The notes under the pieces: model-generated
Databases searched by the model: none
What the model was told of the DNA's origin: nothing
Seen by the model: only the letters and a program-made list of their open reading frames with translations
Shown: in pieces, positions 1 through 12,000 of the stretch
Layout: the number at the start of each line of letters is the position of its first letter
Position numbering within the stretch: position 1 is the stretch's first letter
Position numbers and translations under genes: made by a program
NCBI RefSeq assembly: GCF_019649055.1
Contig: NW_026570234.1
Span: forward strand, 124,001 to 188,000
DNA: 64,000 bases
Source of the DNA: Paramacrobiotus metropolitanus
Lineage: Eukaryota > Tardigrada > Eutardigrada > Parachela > Macrobiotidae
Direction: 5' to 3'

Positions 1-62
1 GACACATGAGGTCAATTATTTTCCATATAAATTATTTATCGGCCACCTATTTTGTGGTCCAG

Positions 63-3000
63 GTAATACTGTGGTGGAATGCAAAGCCGATGACGATTGT
101 TCCAGCTTGTACCCCTTGTCCAAAATTAAACTGCAGTGCTCCAACAATACATGCACCTGCAGTGGATCCACAATAAAAGTCAATAAGAGATGTGTTGGTA
201 AGTGAGAAATCAAAAACAAATGCATGTTACAATGTCCAAATTAAATAAGTAATGAGCTAAATACTGACGTATCTGTATATGGTGCGGAAGATATATAATG
301 CTTTGATTTGATTTATATTATTTCCCTACTGTAGATGTTCTTGGACTACCTTGTTCGGCAATCGGGCACTGCGAATATTATGTCGACAACGCTATATGCG
401 ATCTGACCGGCTCTGGACGTTGTGTTTGCAAAAATGGATTTTTCGAGGAAGAAGAATGGTTTTTCCGTTACCGAAAATGCAGTCGTACGCGACTTTAAAA
501 CTACGAACAACAGAAATTGTTTTAAAGAAAGAAAGTTAGATTTCTAAATTAGAAGGGTTAAATTAAAGACAGTTGAACTTTTGGATTACGTATTGGTAAA
601 TTGTATGGGTATGCTTTTATCACTGCAGCAATTCTCGGCCGACCTTGTGACAGCAACGCTAAGTGTCATGGAATCATCAACACCGAATGCGTTGCGGAAC
701 CAGATAAACCCGGACAACAACAGGCCTGCCGATGCATTGCTGGACTGCGCCCAAACAATCCCCGTGACAGAAAACTCGCGCTGAGGGAATCGCCTCAAAA
801 ATGGTTTTACATGCGGGACGAAGATGACATTTCCACGTCTTGCGAAGGTAAATATTTTTTTCTCGGCTTTCCGAAAATACACTGATTATAAATGCCAGCC
901 ATCAAGCATGCACACACATTTTTTGCCTTATTATATTCCAGTGGCAATCGGCAACGACTGTGAATCCGATTCTTGCTGTTCCAAATACGTCGAACACTCC
1001 CACTGCAATATCAGCGAAAAACTGTGTGCCTGTAACAAAGGATACGTTTTCAGTCCTCTTAGTAAACTTTGTCAAAAAATAGGTAAATCTAACTTGAATA
1101 CTGTGATTAGTAAACGGTCATAATCATAATAATGATGCACGAAATACTGTTTTTTGGTATGTACGGGACCGAACATGCCCATATTCCAATTTTCGCAGAA
1201 CTGGTCTATCATAAGCAAAAATCACAGCCTCTTATTACCCCGGTTGCGGGTAATTTTCATCAACTGAAGACCTTTTGCAACGACACTTTCTGCGTGGATA
1301 CCACGCCACATTTCCATCCGACCACACTCGGCCAAGGCGGCAAAGCCCGTTCCGTTCTCAGCAACCAGTGCTTCCTGATGTATTTCCCCTGTCTTGTGCA
1401 GAATTCCGTATGCACACCGCATCCCTCGAATCCTTACCAGGGATATTGCGCATGTCAAGCGGGATATACGGCTGATGGCGAGGATGCTTGTGTGCCTGAT
1501 AAAGGCGATACAGTCGGATTAATTCCTCCCGATACCGAAGAATCGGCTGTCCAAAGCACGACGGCGGAGACTGAAATTACTACCGTAAGCCCAACGGAAT
1601 CAGGGACAACTGCAGAGGAGACAACCAGTACTACGTCGTCGGATAGCTTCGGTATGCAGCTAAACAAAAACGATGGTCTTCCAAACAACGGTGATTGTAG
1701 CGTGCTAGCCGAATCGAATTACTAAACAAGTCGAATTACTATTACATACAGTTGCAAAAATTATTTTGATTGTGCTGAACACATTGTACACTTGATTATC
1801 ATTTGACGTAAGCATTAAGTACGTTACCAGATGGCAAATACCAAAAGGTCATGGGATCAGTTCAGGTGCCTGGTGCAAAATTTGTTTTAATTTATAGCAT
1901 CTCTAAAATATAATTTTAGAACTTAGACGTATTTGCCAAAATATTAGCCTTTTTGTATGTTAGATTGTGGTAAACAATCATTTGTGAAATATTAATGGTC
2001 ATTAGAAACTTCCACTGAACCGGCGCATGTGAATCCATTTCCGGACAAGGTCAGTTGCGGCCGCCCGGGCACCACGAAATCATCTGAATTTGGATTAAGC
2101 AGCTATTTCAGTGTTCGTACAAAAAAGTCCGTGGACAGCGATTCACTGCACAGGATTGTTGGTGGTCAGGATGCATTGCAGAACGAGATATGTTGGCAGG
2201 TATAAAAATTAATACACTGGATCGATTTATGCACTTTTCCACCTGGTCTTAATCTGCGACATTTGCTTTTCCCAATTAGGCAGGCGTGATATCTTTTGCA
2301 TCCGATATGCAAAGTTACGAATACTGTGGAGGAACGATCCTAAGTGAACGTTGGGTGCTAACGGCTATGCACTGCGTTGTTGAGTAAGTCTTCAAAGTCA
2401 TTGTCAAAGAAACTGATTTCCTACCTACATTAATTACATCTTATGGAAATTTCTAATCTGAACGCGCAGGAATACAGATGTTGCTCAACCAACACCTATT
2501 AGTCGCATTTTTGTATCCATCGGTGCGACTAATTTCCCGGCATCTGCTCTATCGACGGGATCCGTCTGCGGATCATACTTAAAAGTCCAAGAGGTCATCA
2601 TTCATCCAACGGCAGCATTCATTCAAGACGAAACGGATCAGTTTGTTGGAATCTCTGACGATCTTGCTCTTATCAAGCTGGAAGGAACTTTGAATTTTTC
2701 CTTGCCATGCATTTGCCCACTATGCTTGACGCCAAAACGCCCAAAACCCGAAGAAACTTGCATTGTTTCCGGTTATGGATGTCAAGATGCAGCTTGCGAG
2801 TCTCCGCCGCCGCATAGTTTAGCGTGGCTCAAAGTAAGTACAGCATAAAACATCTCGCCGTAATTTTAATCAGTATTACTGCTTGCCGCTGCAATGCTAT
2901 AATAATTATTACAAGAAACCGCTGCGGCTTCGCCTCCGCGTTTCTTGTGATCCACGGCCGCTTTGAACAAATCATTCCATTTACAGTAATTCGTTAGTAA

Positions 3001-6000
3001 ATTCACTAACTGCCTTAGCAGTTATTGTAGTACTTCTTAAGCAAAGAGTCAAGCTCAGTCCCTCACTCACCTAGCGATTTTGTTCACTGGACAGTGGTGG
3101 TAGTTCAGTCACTTACTCACCTGGTTTCGTTCACGGGACAATGATGGTAGCTCGGTCACTCATCCACCTAGCGATTTTATTCACTGGACAGTGGTGGTAG
3201 GTCAGCCACTGGCTCATCTAGCAATTTTGTTCACCTAGGGTAGTGATTTATTGCTCGGTCATCAGTCAGCTAGTGATTTCGTTTTGTTCACTGGACAGTG
3301 GCGGTAGCTGGGTCACTCACTGCCTTAGCAGTTTTGTTCACTGGTGAGAGTAGACGACGCATAGGATGTGATTCCCTGTTCTGTTTCTCCTCATCGGCAT
3401 ATCCGATCGAGTTGAGTGTGTTTTTTCGATTATGATATCATTCGGATATTATTCTCCTGATTTTTTCCCTGACTTTTACGATTTTCCTGCGCATTACCAT
3501 TCGCGCAGATTTGTGCCTTCCGATGATGTTTTTGTATACGAATAAAACCGCAGTTTTATTCCCGTTTGTCTTTTCCGTCTGATCTTCCCATTACGGGACC
3601 GTTATACACGCCACCACGTGTAACATGGGGGAACGCAAGCCTCTAGTTGTTACCACGTTGCTTGAGCCTACCAGCTCGCAACGAGGAATAATCTAGGAAC
3701 CATTATACGAAGCACTCAATCTTCCGCATCTTCCCTTCCGATTTTATCCTGGAACCGATATTTAATTTTGCCATTTGCCATTTATTTCCTCCAACGGAAA
3801 GAAACCACCGAGTCAAAACCGCGAAGGTTTCCGAAGTTTTTCCCTACATTCACGTAGCGTCTACCGCGGACTCGAGAAGAGGCGGAGCCAGTGACCGACC
3901 AATCGGATTTGAGAATTACCCCGCTCGAAGTAATTCGAACCAATCACATTCACGATTCATCGGCGTTCAGAAACCATGTCATCGAAGCCAACGCGTAACA
4001 AGAAGGAACCCGTCCGCTACGGTTTCGAACCTGCACCGATCAGCCATCCGCGTCCGTCGTCTATCATGTCCATGGCCGATAAAGAACCACAGTCTTTTCG
4101 CCGTCAAGATCAGCACGCACGGAACACACCGGGCCAGCAAGTAAGTGCAGTCTCCAGTCCTAGGATGAACCCCGAAGCTATCGTTACCATGGCTGACATT
4201 CACGCCGAACCTCCGCGAGCGCATTCTCAACAATCCCGCCGATCATCCGACTCTTCAATCGTGTCCATACAGAGCGGCAAATCATTGGCCACAGTCCGAA
4301 ATTTCCTTTCATCCGCCATCAAAGCCGCGGGCAGCGCCATTTCTGCGGTGTTGCCAACCGCCCAGAGCCGTTCGTCCATCACGAAGGAAGAACGTGTTTT
4401 CCAGGACCAGTCCGCGTACATTGTCCAGCTCCAGGCCCAGAATGCGAAGCTGGCCGCCGAGAACTCCCGTCTGTCCGATAGCCGCAGTAACTCACCGATG
4501 GCAGAAACAGTAGTTTCCCGACAGTCTCCGGAATACCGCGCCAACCGCCCCGAGCGGTCACCAACAGCTAACCAGCATCTGATGGTGCTGGATCCGGATC
4601 AACTTGCGGACACCTTGGCCAAGGCTTTTGAGAAGGAACGGCGCAAGAAGTCGCCGCAGACGCCGAGTCCAACACCGCCGTTGCGCCATGCTGCCGCTGA
4701 AACGCGTCCAGTCTACATCACCGAAGCACCGCATCAGCCCATACCGAAGTCTAACCTAAAGTTTGTGAAGCCGCCGACGTTCGATGACTCCGACATGGAC
4801 ATTCAGCACTGGTTCGTGCTGTTCGAACGCGCTGCCAAGGCAAATCAGTGGACCGATACTGCGAAGCTGGCAGCAATACCATCCCATTTTGGAGGTCAAG
4901 CGTTGAAGGTGTTCATGCGCATCGATGCCCAGAAGCCGGACCGAACGTACACCGAGTTGAAGAAAGTCCTGATCGACCGTTTCCATGACCAGGACCGTGC
5001 ATGGAAAGCCCGTTTGGCTCTACAGGAACGCCAGTACACCAGTTCAGAGACGCCGGACCAGTACATCGAGGCCATTCAAGTGTTGACCTTTGCCGTCAAT
5101 CCGGACATGTCGGAGTTGGAAGTGGTCGGGTTCCTGACCAACGGCCTGGCCGGCCAACCCGAACTGTACCGCAGCATCGTGAGCTTTGCACCGGCCACCA
5201 TCCACGATTTCCAGACCCGCATGCGGCGAGCCGTGGCCATTGACGAAACGCTGAGTCGGCGATCAAAACCCAGTTCGGAATCGAAGCCAGAGAAGCAGCC
5301 ATGGAAACCGAAACCGTCGTTTTCGGCCCGCACCAGCGAACCGGTGCCGACACCGGCAGAGAAGCTAAGCCGGCCGAGCAGCCCACATCGTCGTGCCCAC
5401 CGCAGCCACCAAAGCCAGCCCGTACCAGCGATCAAGACCGACGTCCGTATCAGCAAAAACCACCGAAGTGCTGGTTCTGCGGTGTTCCGGGTCATCACAG
5501 CGATCGCTGCCCAACCAAACCAGCGGATTTTGGACCTGTTACGGAGAAAGTGTACCTGAAGAGTGACCAGCCAAAAAACCACTAGCGGCGACGCCAGTGG
5601 GTCACGTCAACGCCGTATCTCCTAACGATCCCACACCGGAACCACCACCTTCCGACCTAAACTTCGAAGTCCCAATGATGTCTCATGAAGCGTTTGTGCA
5701 TGATGGCAAGCCGAAGATTTCCACGATGTTACGCCAGTCTGTCACCATCAACGGAGTGTCACGCCCAGTTGTTCTCGACACTGCCGCCAGTACTTCCATC
5801 ATGCCAGCCTCCTTTTGTACCGATCTGCACGCTATACCGAAACCTCTTCCCGAACCTCACCAGTCGTTTAGTGTGACCGGTTGCAACGGAGATACCCGGA
5901 CAGTTGGGACCACATGTGCCGACATATCTGTCAATCTCTTCGGTGAAACGTACCCGCACACTATTTTCCTCCGGGACGACAATGCGATGCCCGAAATCAT

Positions 6001-9000
6001 TTTGGGCATGGACTTTATGGAGGGTAAACCGTTTCAAATTCGCTGTCAGGACCGTACCATTGTCCCGGAACAAGCTGCACTCCCAACCGACTACCAAGCT
6101 GACCTGCGAGAACGCTCATCCAGCTATCGCACTGCGACTGACCAACAGGATTATTCTGTGCCTACAGAACCCGAATCCGCCCAAAGGTCGCCAGCCGCAC
6201 ACGATGTGCTAAGCCCCTGCAGCGTCCAAGCAGTCTCGATCCCGGTGGTCCTTGCCGAGGAAGTCACAGTGCCAGCCATGTCCGGACTCGCGATCCGATT
6301 AGCATTCCCTTCAACCACCGCCAATGATGGTGACTACGTGTTCATTCCTTCCCGCACGCCATTTGAGCCGTCCGGCCACCCGCAGCACAACGACGCGCTC
6401 TCCCGCGGTGATATCCTTCTCGAACACGCCATTGTAACCGTCCACAATGGAACCGCGTACACGTTCGCAAAGAACTACTGGGACCGTGACATAACCCTCC
6501 GTGGATCCACACCGCTTGGAACTTTGGAGTTGTACACGGAAAACCCTGACGCACCGGTCCTCTCATTCAGTGTGGACAGCAACCCAGCGGCGGCAGACTC
6601 TGCCTACGAGCCCGTTTCTCCGGCCTTGGAGGAACAACTCCGCTCCATGATCATCAATCCACGGCTGACGGCCAGCCAGCGCGACCGATTGTTCGCAGTA
6701 CTACGTCGCCGCTGCCGAGCTTTTCCGTCACCGGGCCGACCCGTTGGTTGCACCACTGCCACCGAACACACCATTGAAACCGGCGACTCACCGCCAGTCC
6801 ACCAACAGCCGTACCGCACCTCGTGGACGAACCGTGCCTTCATCCGCGAAAAGGTCGCCGAAATGAAAAGAGATGGAATCATTGCCGACTCCACCTCACC
6901 GTACGCTGCACCGGTCGTCCTCGTCGACAAATTCGAAAATGAAAAGATGACCAAACGATTTTGCGTCAACTACAAAGGACTGAACGCCCAGACAGTCAAG
7001 GACGCCTACCCGATGCCACGCATAGCCGACGCAATCGACGCTATTGGACCGGCCGCTTGGTTCGTTACGCTCGACTGCATGTCCGGCTACTGGCAAGTTC
7101 CGGTTGCCGAGAAGGACCGCCACAAAACCGCCTTCTGCACCCAGGACGGACTGTACGAGTTCGTCCGGATGCCCTTTGGGCTCTGCAACGCTGGAGCCAC
7201 ATTCCAGAGGATGATGAACACGGTGCTCGCCGGCGAACTGTGGATAACCTGCATCGTCTACATCGACGACATCCTCATCTTCGCCGCGACGTTTGAAGAC
7301 CTGTGCGCTCGCCTCGACCGCATCTTAGAACTCCTAGAAAAGTATAACCTCACCGTGAAGCCTTCCAAATGCCGGTTTGCTTTCCAGGAAGTCGAGTTTC
7401 TCGGCCACATCCTGTCTCCAGACGGTGTTCGACCAAACCCGAAAAAGATTTCCGCGATTGCCCAGTTTCCAGTACCAAAATGTCTGAAAGACGTCCAGCG
7501 ATTCGTTGGAATGGGAACGTTTTACCGGACGTTTATCCCGAATTTCTCCACAATTGCCGAACCGTTAACCCGTCTCACCAAGAAAGGGCTTAAGTTCCAG
7601 TGGGGAGAAGACCAGCAGACTGCGTTCGAATGTCTGAAAACGGCTCTCAGCTCAGCGCCAGTGCTGGCCCATTTCGACCGGGATGGACCACGTCCGCAGC
7701 TGGTGACAGACGCGTCCAAGGACGGCGTTGGAGCCATCCTTAAACAGGACGGCCACATCATCGGAGCCGTAAGCCGAAAGACCAACCACTACGAGCGGAA
7801 CTACGAAATTACTGCTCTGGAGTGCCTCGCCGTAATCTACGGAGTCGACCAATTCAAACATCTCCTTGAAGACGTCCAGTTCGACATTGTAACCGACCAC
7901 AAAGCCCTGGAGACCATGCTTTCGTCCAGCCGTACCGGTACCGGTAACGCCAGAGTCAACCGATGGGCCTTCATGCTGTCCAAGTATCAGTACAAGGTGA
8001 TATACCGCAAAGGAAACCAGCACACGGACGCCGACGCCATCAGCCGATCACCACTGGATGAAGCACCGGAGTCAGACCCGTACGATGTACCAAACTACGC
8101 TGATACTTATATGTTGGAACCGTTGTTTGCCGATGTCTTTACCTTAGTCGCTGAAATTCCCACTGTAGGAGCGGCCGTCGCCGAAGTCAGAGCCGACGCC
8201 GTCCTAGCCGGGGAAACGACCGTCGACGAAGCCGAATTCACCCGAAGTGCCTTTGCCGCCGCGCAGCGTGACGATCAAACTCTGGGCAAGGTTGTCCAGT
8301 TGTTGTCCGATCCACCGGCCAAACTGTCCCGTGAACAGTTACGCCTGACCGAACACTACTCGCTGATTGATGGTTTGCTGTATCGCCGCACTTTCCGCCG
8401 TGGAACAGTTCGATCCCGATTGGCCATTCCTAGAGTAGCGGCCGACCGTATTTTACACCAAGCGCATGACGTTCCTCGCGCCGGGCACGTTGGATTCGAC
8501 CGTACTTGGAACACCGTGTCCAGCCGCTTCTACTGGCCAACTATGCTGTCGGAAGTACGTGACTACGTTCGCACGTGTCCCCGTTGCCAGCTGAGAAATC
8601 CAAACAAAAACGCCGCCACCGGTTATTTGGATCATGTTCCCGTTGAAAGTGTCCAATCCGCCGGATCCATTGACCTTTTGGGACCGTTTCCCGAATCGTA
8701 CGACGGTTTCACGTATGCCGCCGTATACACCGACCTGTTTTCCAAGTTCACGATCGCGAAGCCGCTGTACAGCAACACAGCCAAAGAGGTCATCCGATTT
8801 CTCGAAGAAAGTGTATTTTTACCGTACGAGCCGCCGAAGATGCTGATGTGTGATCCTGGTACCCACTTTACCGCTGCCGCACTCCGGGATGCTACCGAAA
8901 TAATTGGAGTGAAACGCCACTTTACGACCACACATCACCACCAGTCGCATGGCAATGTCGAAGCCCGAATGCCTTTCCTGTCCGCTGCACTTGCGAAATA

Positions 9001-12000
9001 TGTCACCGATAACCAACGAGATTGGTCCAGTTATGTGACTGCCGCCGTGTTTTCGTACAACACTACCGTACATTCCACCACGAAGATGACGCCGTTTTTT
9101 CTTATGTTCGGTCGAAAAGCTCGTCTACCGGTTGACGCCATTGTCGAAGGCATTGCACCAGCCAAGTTCTCCACCTACTCCGAACATGTGCAGCGTTTCG
9201 CGGATAGAATGGCCCACATCTACGAAGAGACCAAAATACGAATTTCCGCCATGCACGAGAAGTCCAGCGACCGTCACGACCGGAAATGTAATCCCGCAAC
9301 GTACCGCGAAAACGACTTGGTTTTGTTGGAATCTTGGCACAAGCCACCGGTGCTGTCGAAAAAACTGCTTGCAAAGTACCATGGACCATACCGAATAACC
9401 GCCGTGTTGAAAGATAACTCATACTCGATTGTCCACGTTCAGACCAACGAACGAATGCAAAAGGTCAGTGGAGCCAGTCTGAAGCCATTTTACGAGAGAA
9501 AGATGCCGCGGCTGTGGTATGGCCAACCGCCCCAAGAGTATGATATCGACTGCCCGTTTCCCACCATTAAAGAACCGGATTACGGTATTCCGAATGCGTT
9601 ACCGGTAATATCAGAACAAGTCGCACCGATATCACCTCCACAGTGTGATGACGACCACGGGATACCACCACCGTTACCATTGGCCGATATCTTACCGTTT
9701 GGATTTAGCGAAATTCCTGCATCGGAAATCCACCAGCAGATTCCAAGTGATCACGCCGTACGAAAGCGCCGCCAGCGAAAACCGAAAAAGATGTCCATTA
9801 TTTCGGGAACCATTCCATCTCTGGAAAGCCCCGAAATCAACGTTGATCAGCAAGTTCAAAACGTTACAGTTAATTCCGTATTTCCTTTGATTTTATCCAC
9901 ATCCACCACATCCAGTGAAAACCCTTTGAAAAGTGCCATCCCGACACTACCGATCCTTTGTTTGGCTATGAAGGCCGATTTCCCGCCGTACGGATGCCGC
10001 ACATCAAAGGCGCCGACCAGTGGAATTCCCCAACCCAATGCCGCGCCAATCGCATGCGAGCACAGAGAGGCTAACCAGTATAAAACACTCAATGCACATT
10101 GCATTTACCGTCCAGTGATGCAGTCAGCAGTTAGTAGTCCAGCAGTTAACAAGAGTGTGTATTCCGAATTGCCACCGGACATTTCCCGAACTTTACCGTA
10201 TCCTCACCTGATTACGCCGATATCAGCCAATCCGCTGATCATGGATCGCCAACCAAAGCGTTTTGCACCCGATTATGGCGGCGAAGAAGGCGAATACAAC
10301 CTTTCTTACGGACAGCCATCCCGCAGTGATCACCAGGCGGCGGCCGCCAGAAATGCATCCCGCTGGGAGTTTCTTCGTCCGACTACTGCCTACGGGGATA
10401 TTGACGGTGACATCATGCCGTCCTTCTCGCCCACGCGCCACCGACCGATCCTTGCTCCAACCCCACCTGCAGGCTCTTCGCGGACCTGTTTCTGTTGTGG
10501 ACAGACAGGGCATGTGCAGGCCAAATGTCCCAAGAATCCGGTAGTGCAATTAGCGGCAGAACTGTCGGAGCTCAAGCGCAAGGTTAGTGTCAAAGCGCGC
10601 CCGTGTGCCTCGAGCGCTGACAACGAAACATTTGCCCGCCGCCTTACCGACATCCACGGCCTTATGGAACAGTACCATGCCGACGTCATGCAGGCCATAC
10701 AGCCCAAGACGCCAGCGGAAGGATACCGTTTTGGCCTCGGAGACCAGGTGGTGCTGAACATGTCCGACGTGTACTCCAAACCCCGCCCGGGACGCCGGTT
10801 CATCGTTATCGACCGCGGATTTACAGGCAGTCCAGATGAGCAGCCCACCTACACCTTGGCGGACATCATGGGCGTCGGGAAGAAAATTACAGTGTCTGAA
10901 GACCGCCTCACACCATACGCCGATTTCCTGGAGGCTCCCGGAGTCCGTCCGGGAAAGCGCAACACCATGGGGATGGGTGACATCGTGGAAGTCGTCCATC
11001 AGGAGGGCTATTTCCAGGTGGTCTCCATCAACGACGGGCCACCTTTAGCTGAATGTGAGTATGCACGGGTTCAGCGTGTGCGTCTCACAGATGGGTTTGT
11101 TCATACCGTGACCTCCCAGCAGCCGTTTGCCATACACCAACAGAGTGCCCGCGTCCGTCACGCAGCATCAACGGTCCGCCGTGTTGCCCCCGGACATGCG
11201 CCAACTAAAGGGCGGAAGCGCGCCAGACGACCGGCCGAGATGCCGCCTCCGGAGGAACCTGAGATGGGACACGCAGATGTGCCCCGCGGTTCCGGACATG
11301 AAAGCTCCCCGGAGATTTTGTGAGAAAAGAGCGCGGACACCGCCCCACGAAGAGGACATCATCTCGGGTAATTTTGCATTTATTTCCGGCATTTCTCCAG
11401 TTAACCACTTTTTGCCGCATTTGATTCTTGCATATATGCTTATTTTTCGCTTAATGTGTTACAGTACTATAATAATCGTGTACCGCATAAAGGTACTTGT
11501 GTTTTTCTTGTTCTCTCTTTTTTGAACGGGGTTCCGTGCAGTCAGAGCCGACTGCTCCCCGCATCTCCACCATGTGAGAGTAGACGACGCATAGGATGTG
11601 ATTCCCTGTTCTGTTTCTCCTCATCGGCATATCCGATCGAGTTGAGTGTGTTTTTTCGATTATGATATCATTCGGATATTATTCTCCTGATTTTTTCCCT
11701 GACTTTTACGATTTTCCTGCGCATTACCATTCGCGCAGATTTGTGCCTTCCGATGATGTTTTTGTATACGAATAAAACCGCAGTTTTATTCCCGTTTGTC
11801 TTTTCCGTCTGATCTTCCCATTACGGGACCGTTATACACGCCACCACGTGTAACACTGGCTTTTGTTTTCTTCGAAACCGGGGCTAATTCGATCAAGGGA
11901 ATTGGATTTTTTAGGCATTTAAAAATCGAACATTTGAACAGCAATCAGGCGATTCAAATTCAACATGTTTGCAAATAAAATAATTACAAATTTATTGTAG

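Larger units (their letters stand above)
3345..11855 (+). mobile_element. Ty3/Gypsy (Metaviridae) LTR retrotransposon, whole-looking, recent
   Basis: The element is 8511 bp, bounded by two 281-bp LTRs that read as identical (TG...CA ends) and by a 4-bp target duplication CTGG (3341-3344 and 11856-11859). It carries long gag and pol reading frames in different frames. This is common in Ty3/Gypsy elements, which use programmed frameshifting or related read-through. Pol order is protease, reverse transcriptase, RNase H, integrase, which places it in Ty3/Gypsy rather than Copia. Identical LTRs imply a very young insertion. No clear internal breaks were noticed in the two long frames. It sits in the sense orientation inside the last intron of the serine-protease gene. 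No polypurine tract is obvious immediately before the 3' LTR. Confidence 0.95.

Noticed and set aside
3050-3344. Tandem repeat as a CRISPR array
   Set aside because: Units are imperfect and contiguous without unique spacers, and the genome is eukaryotic.
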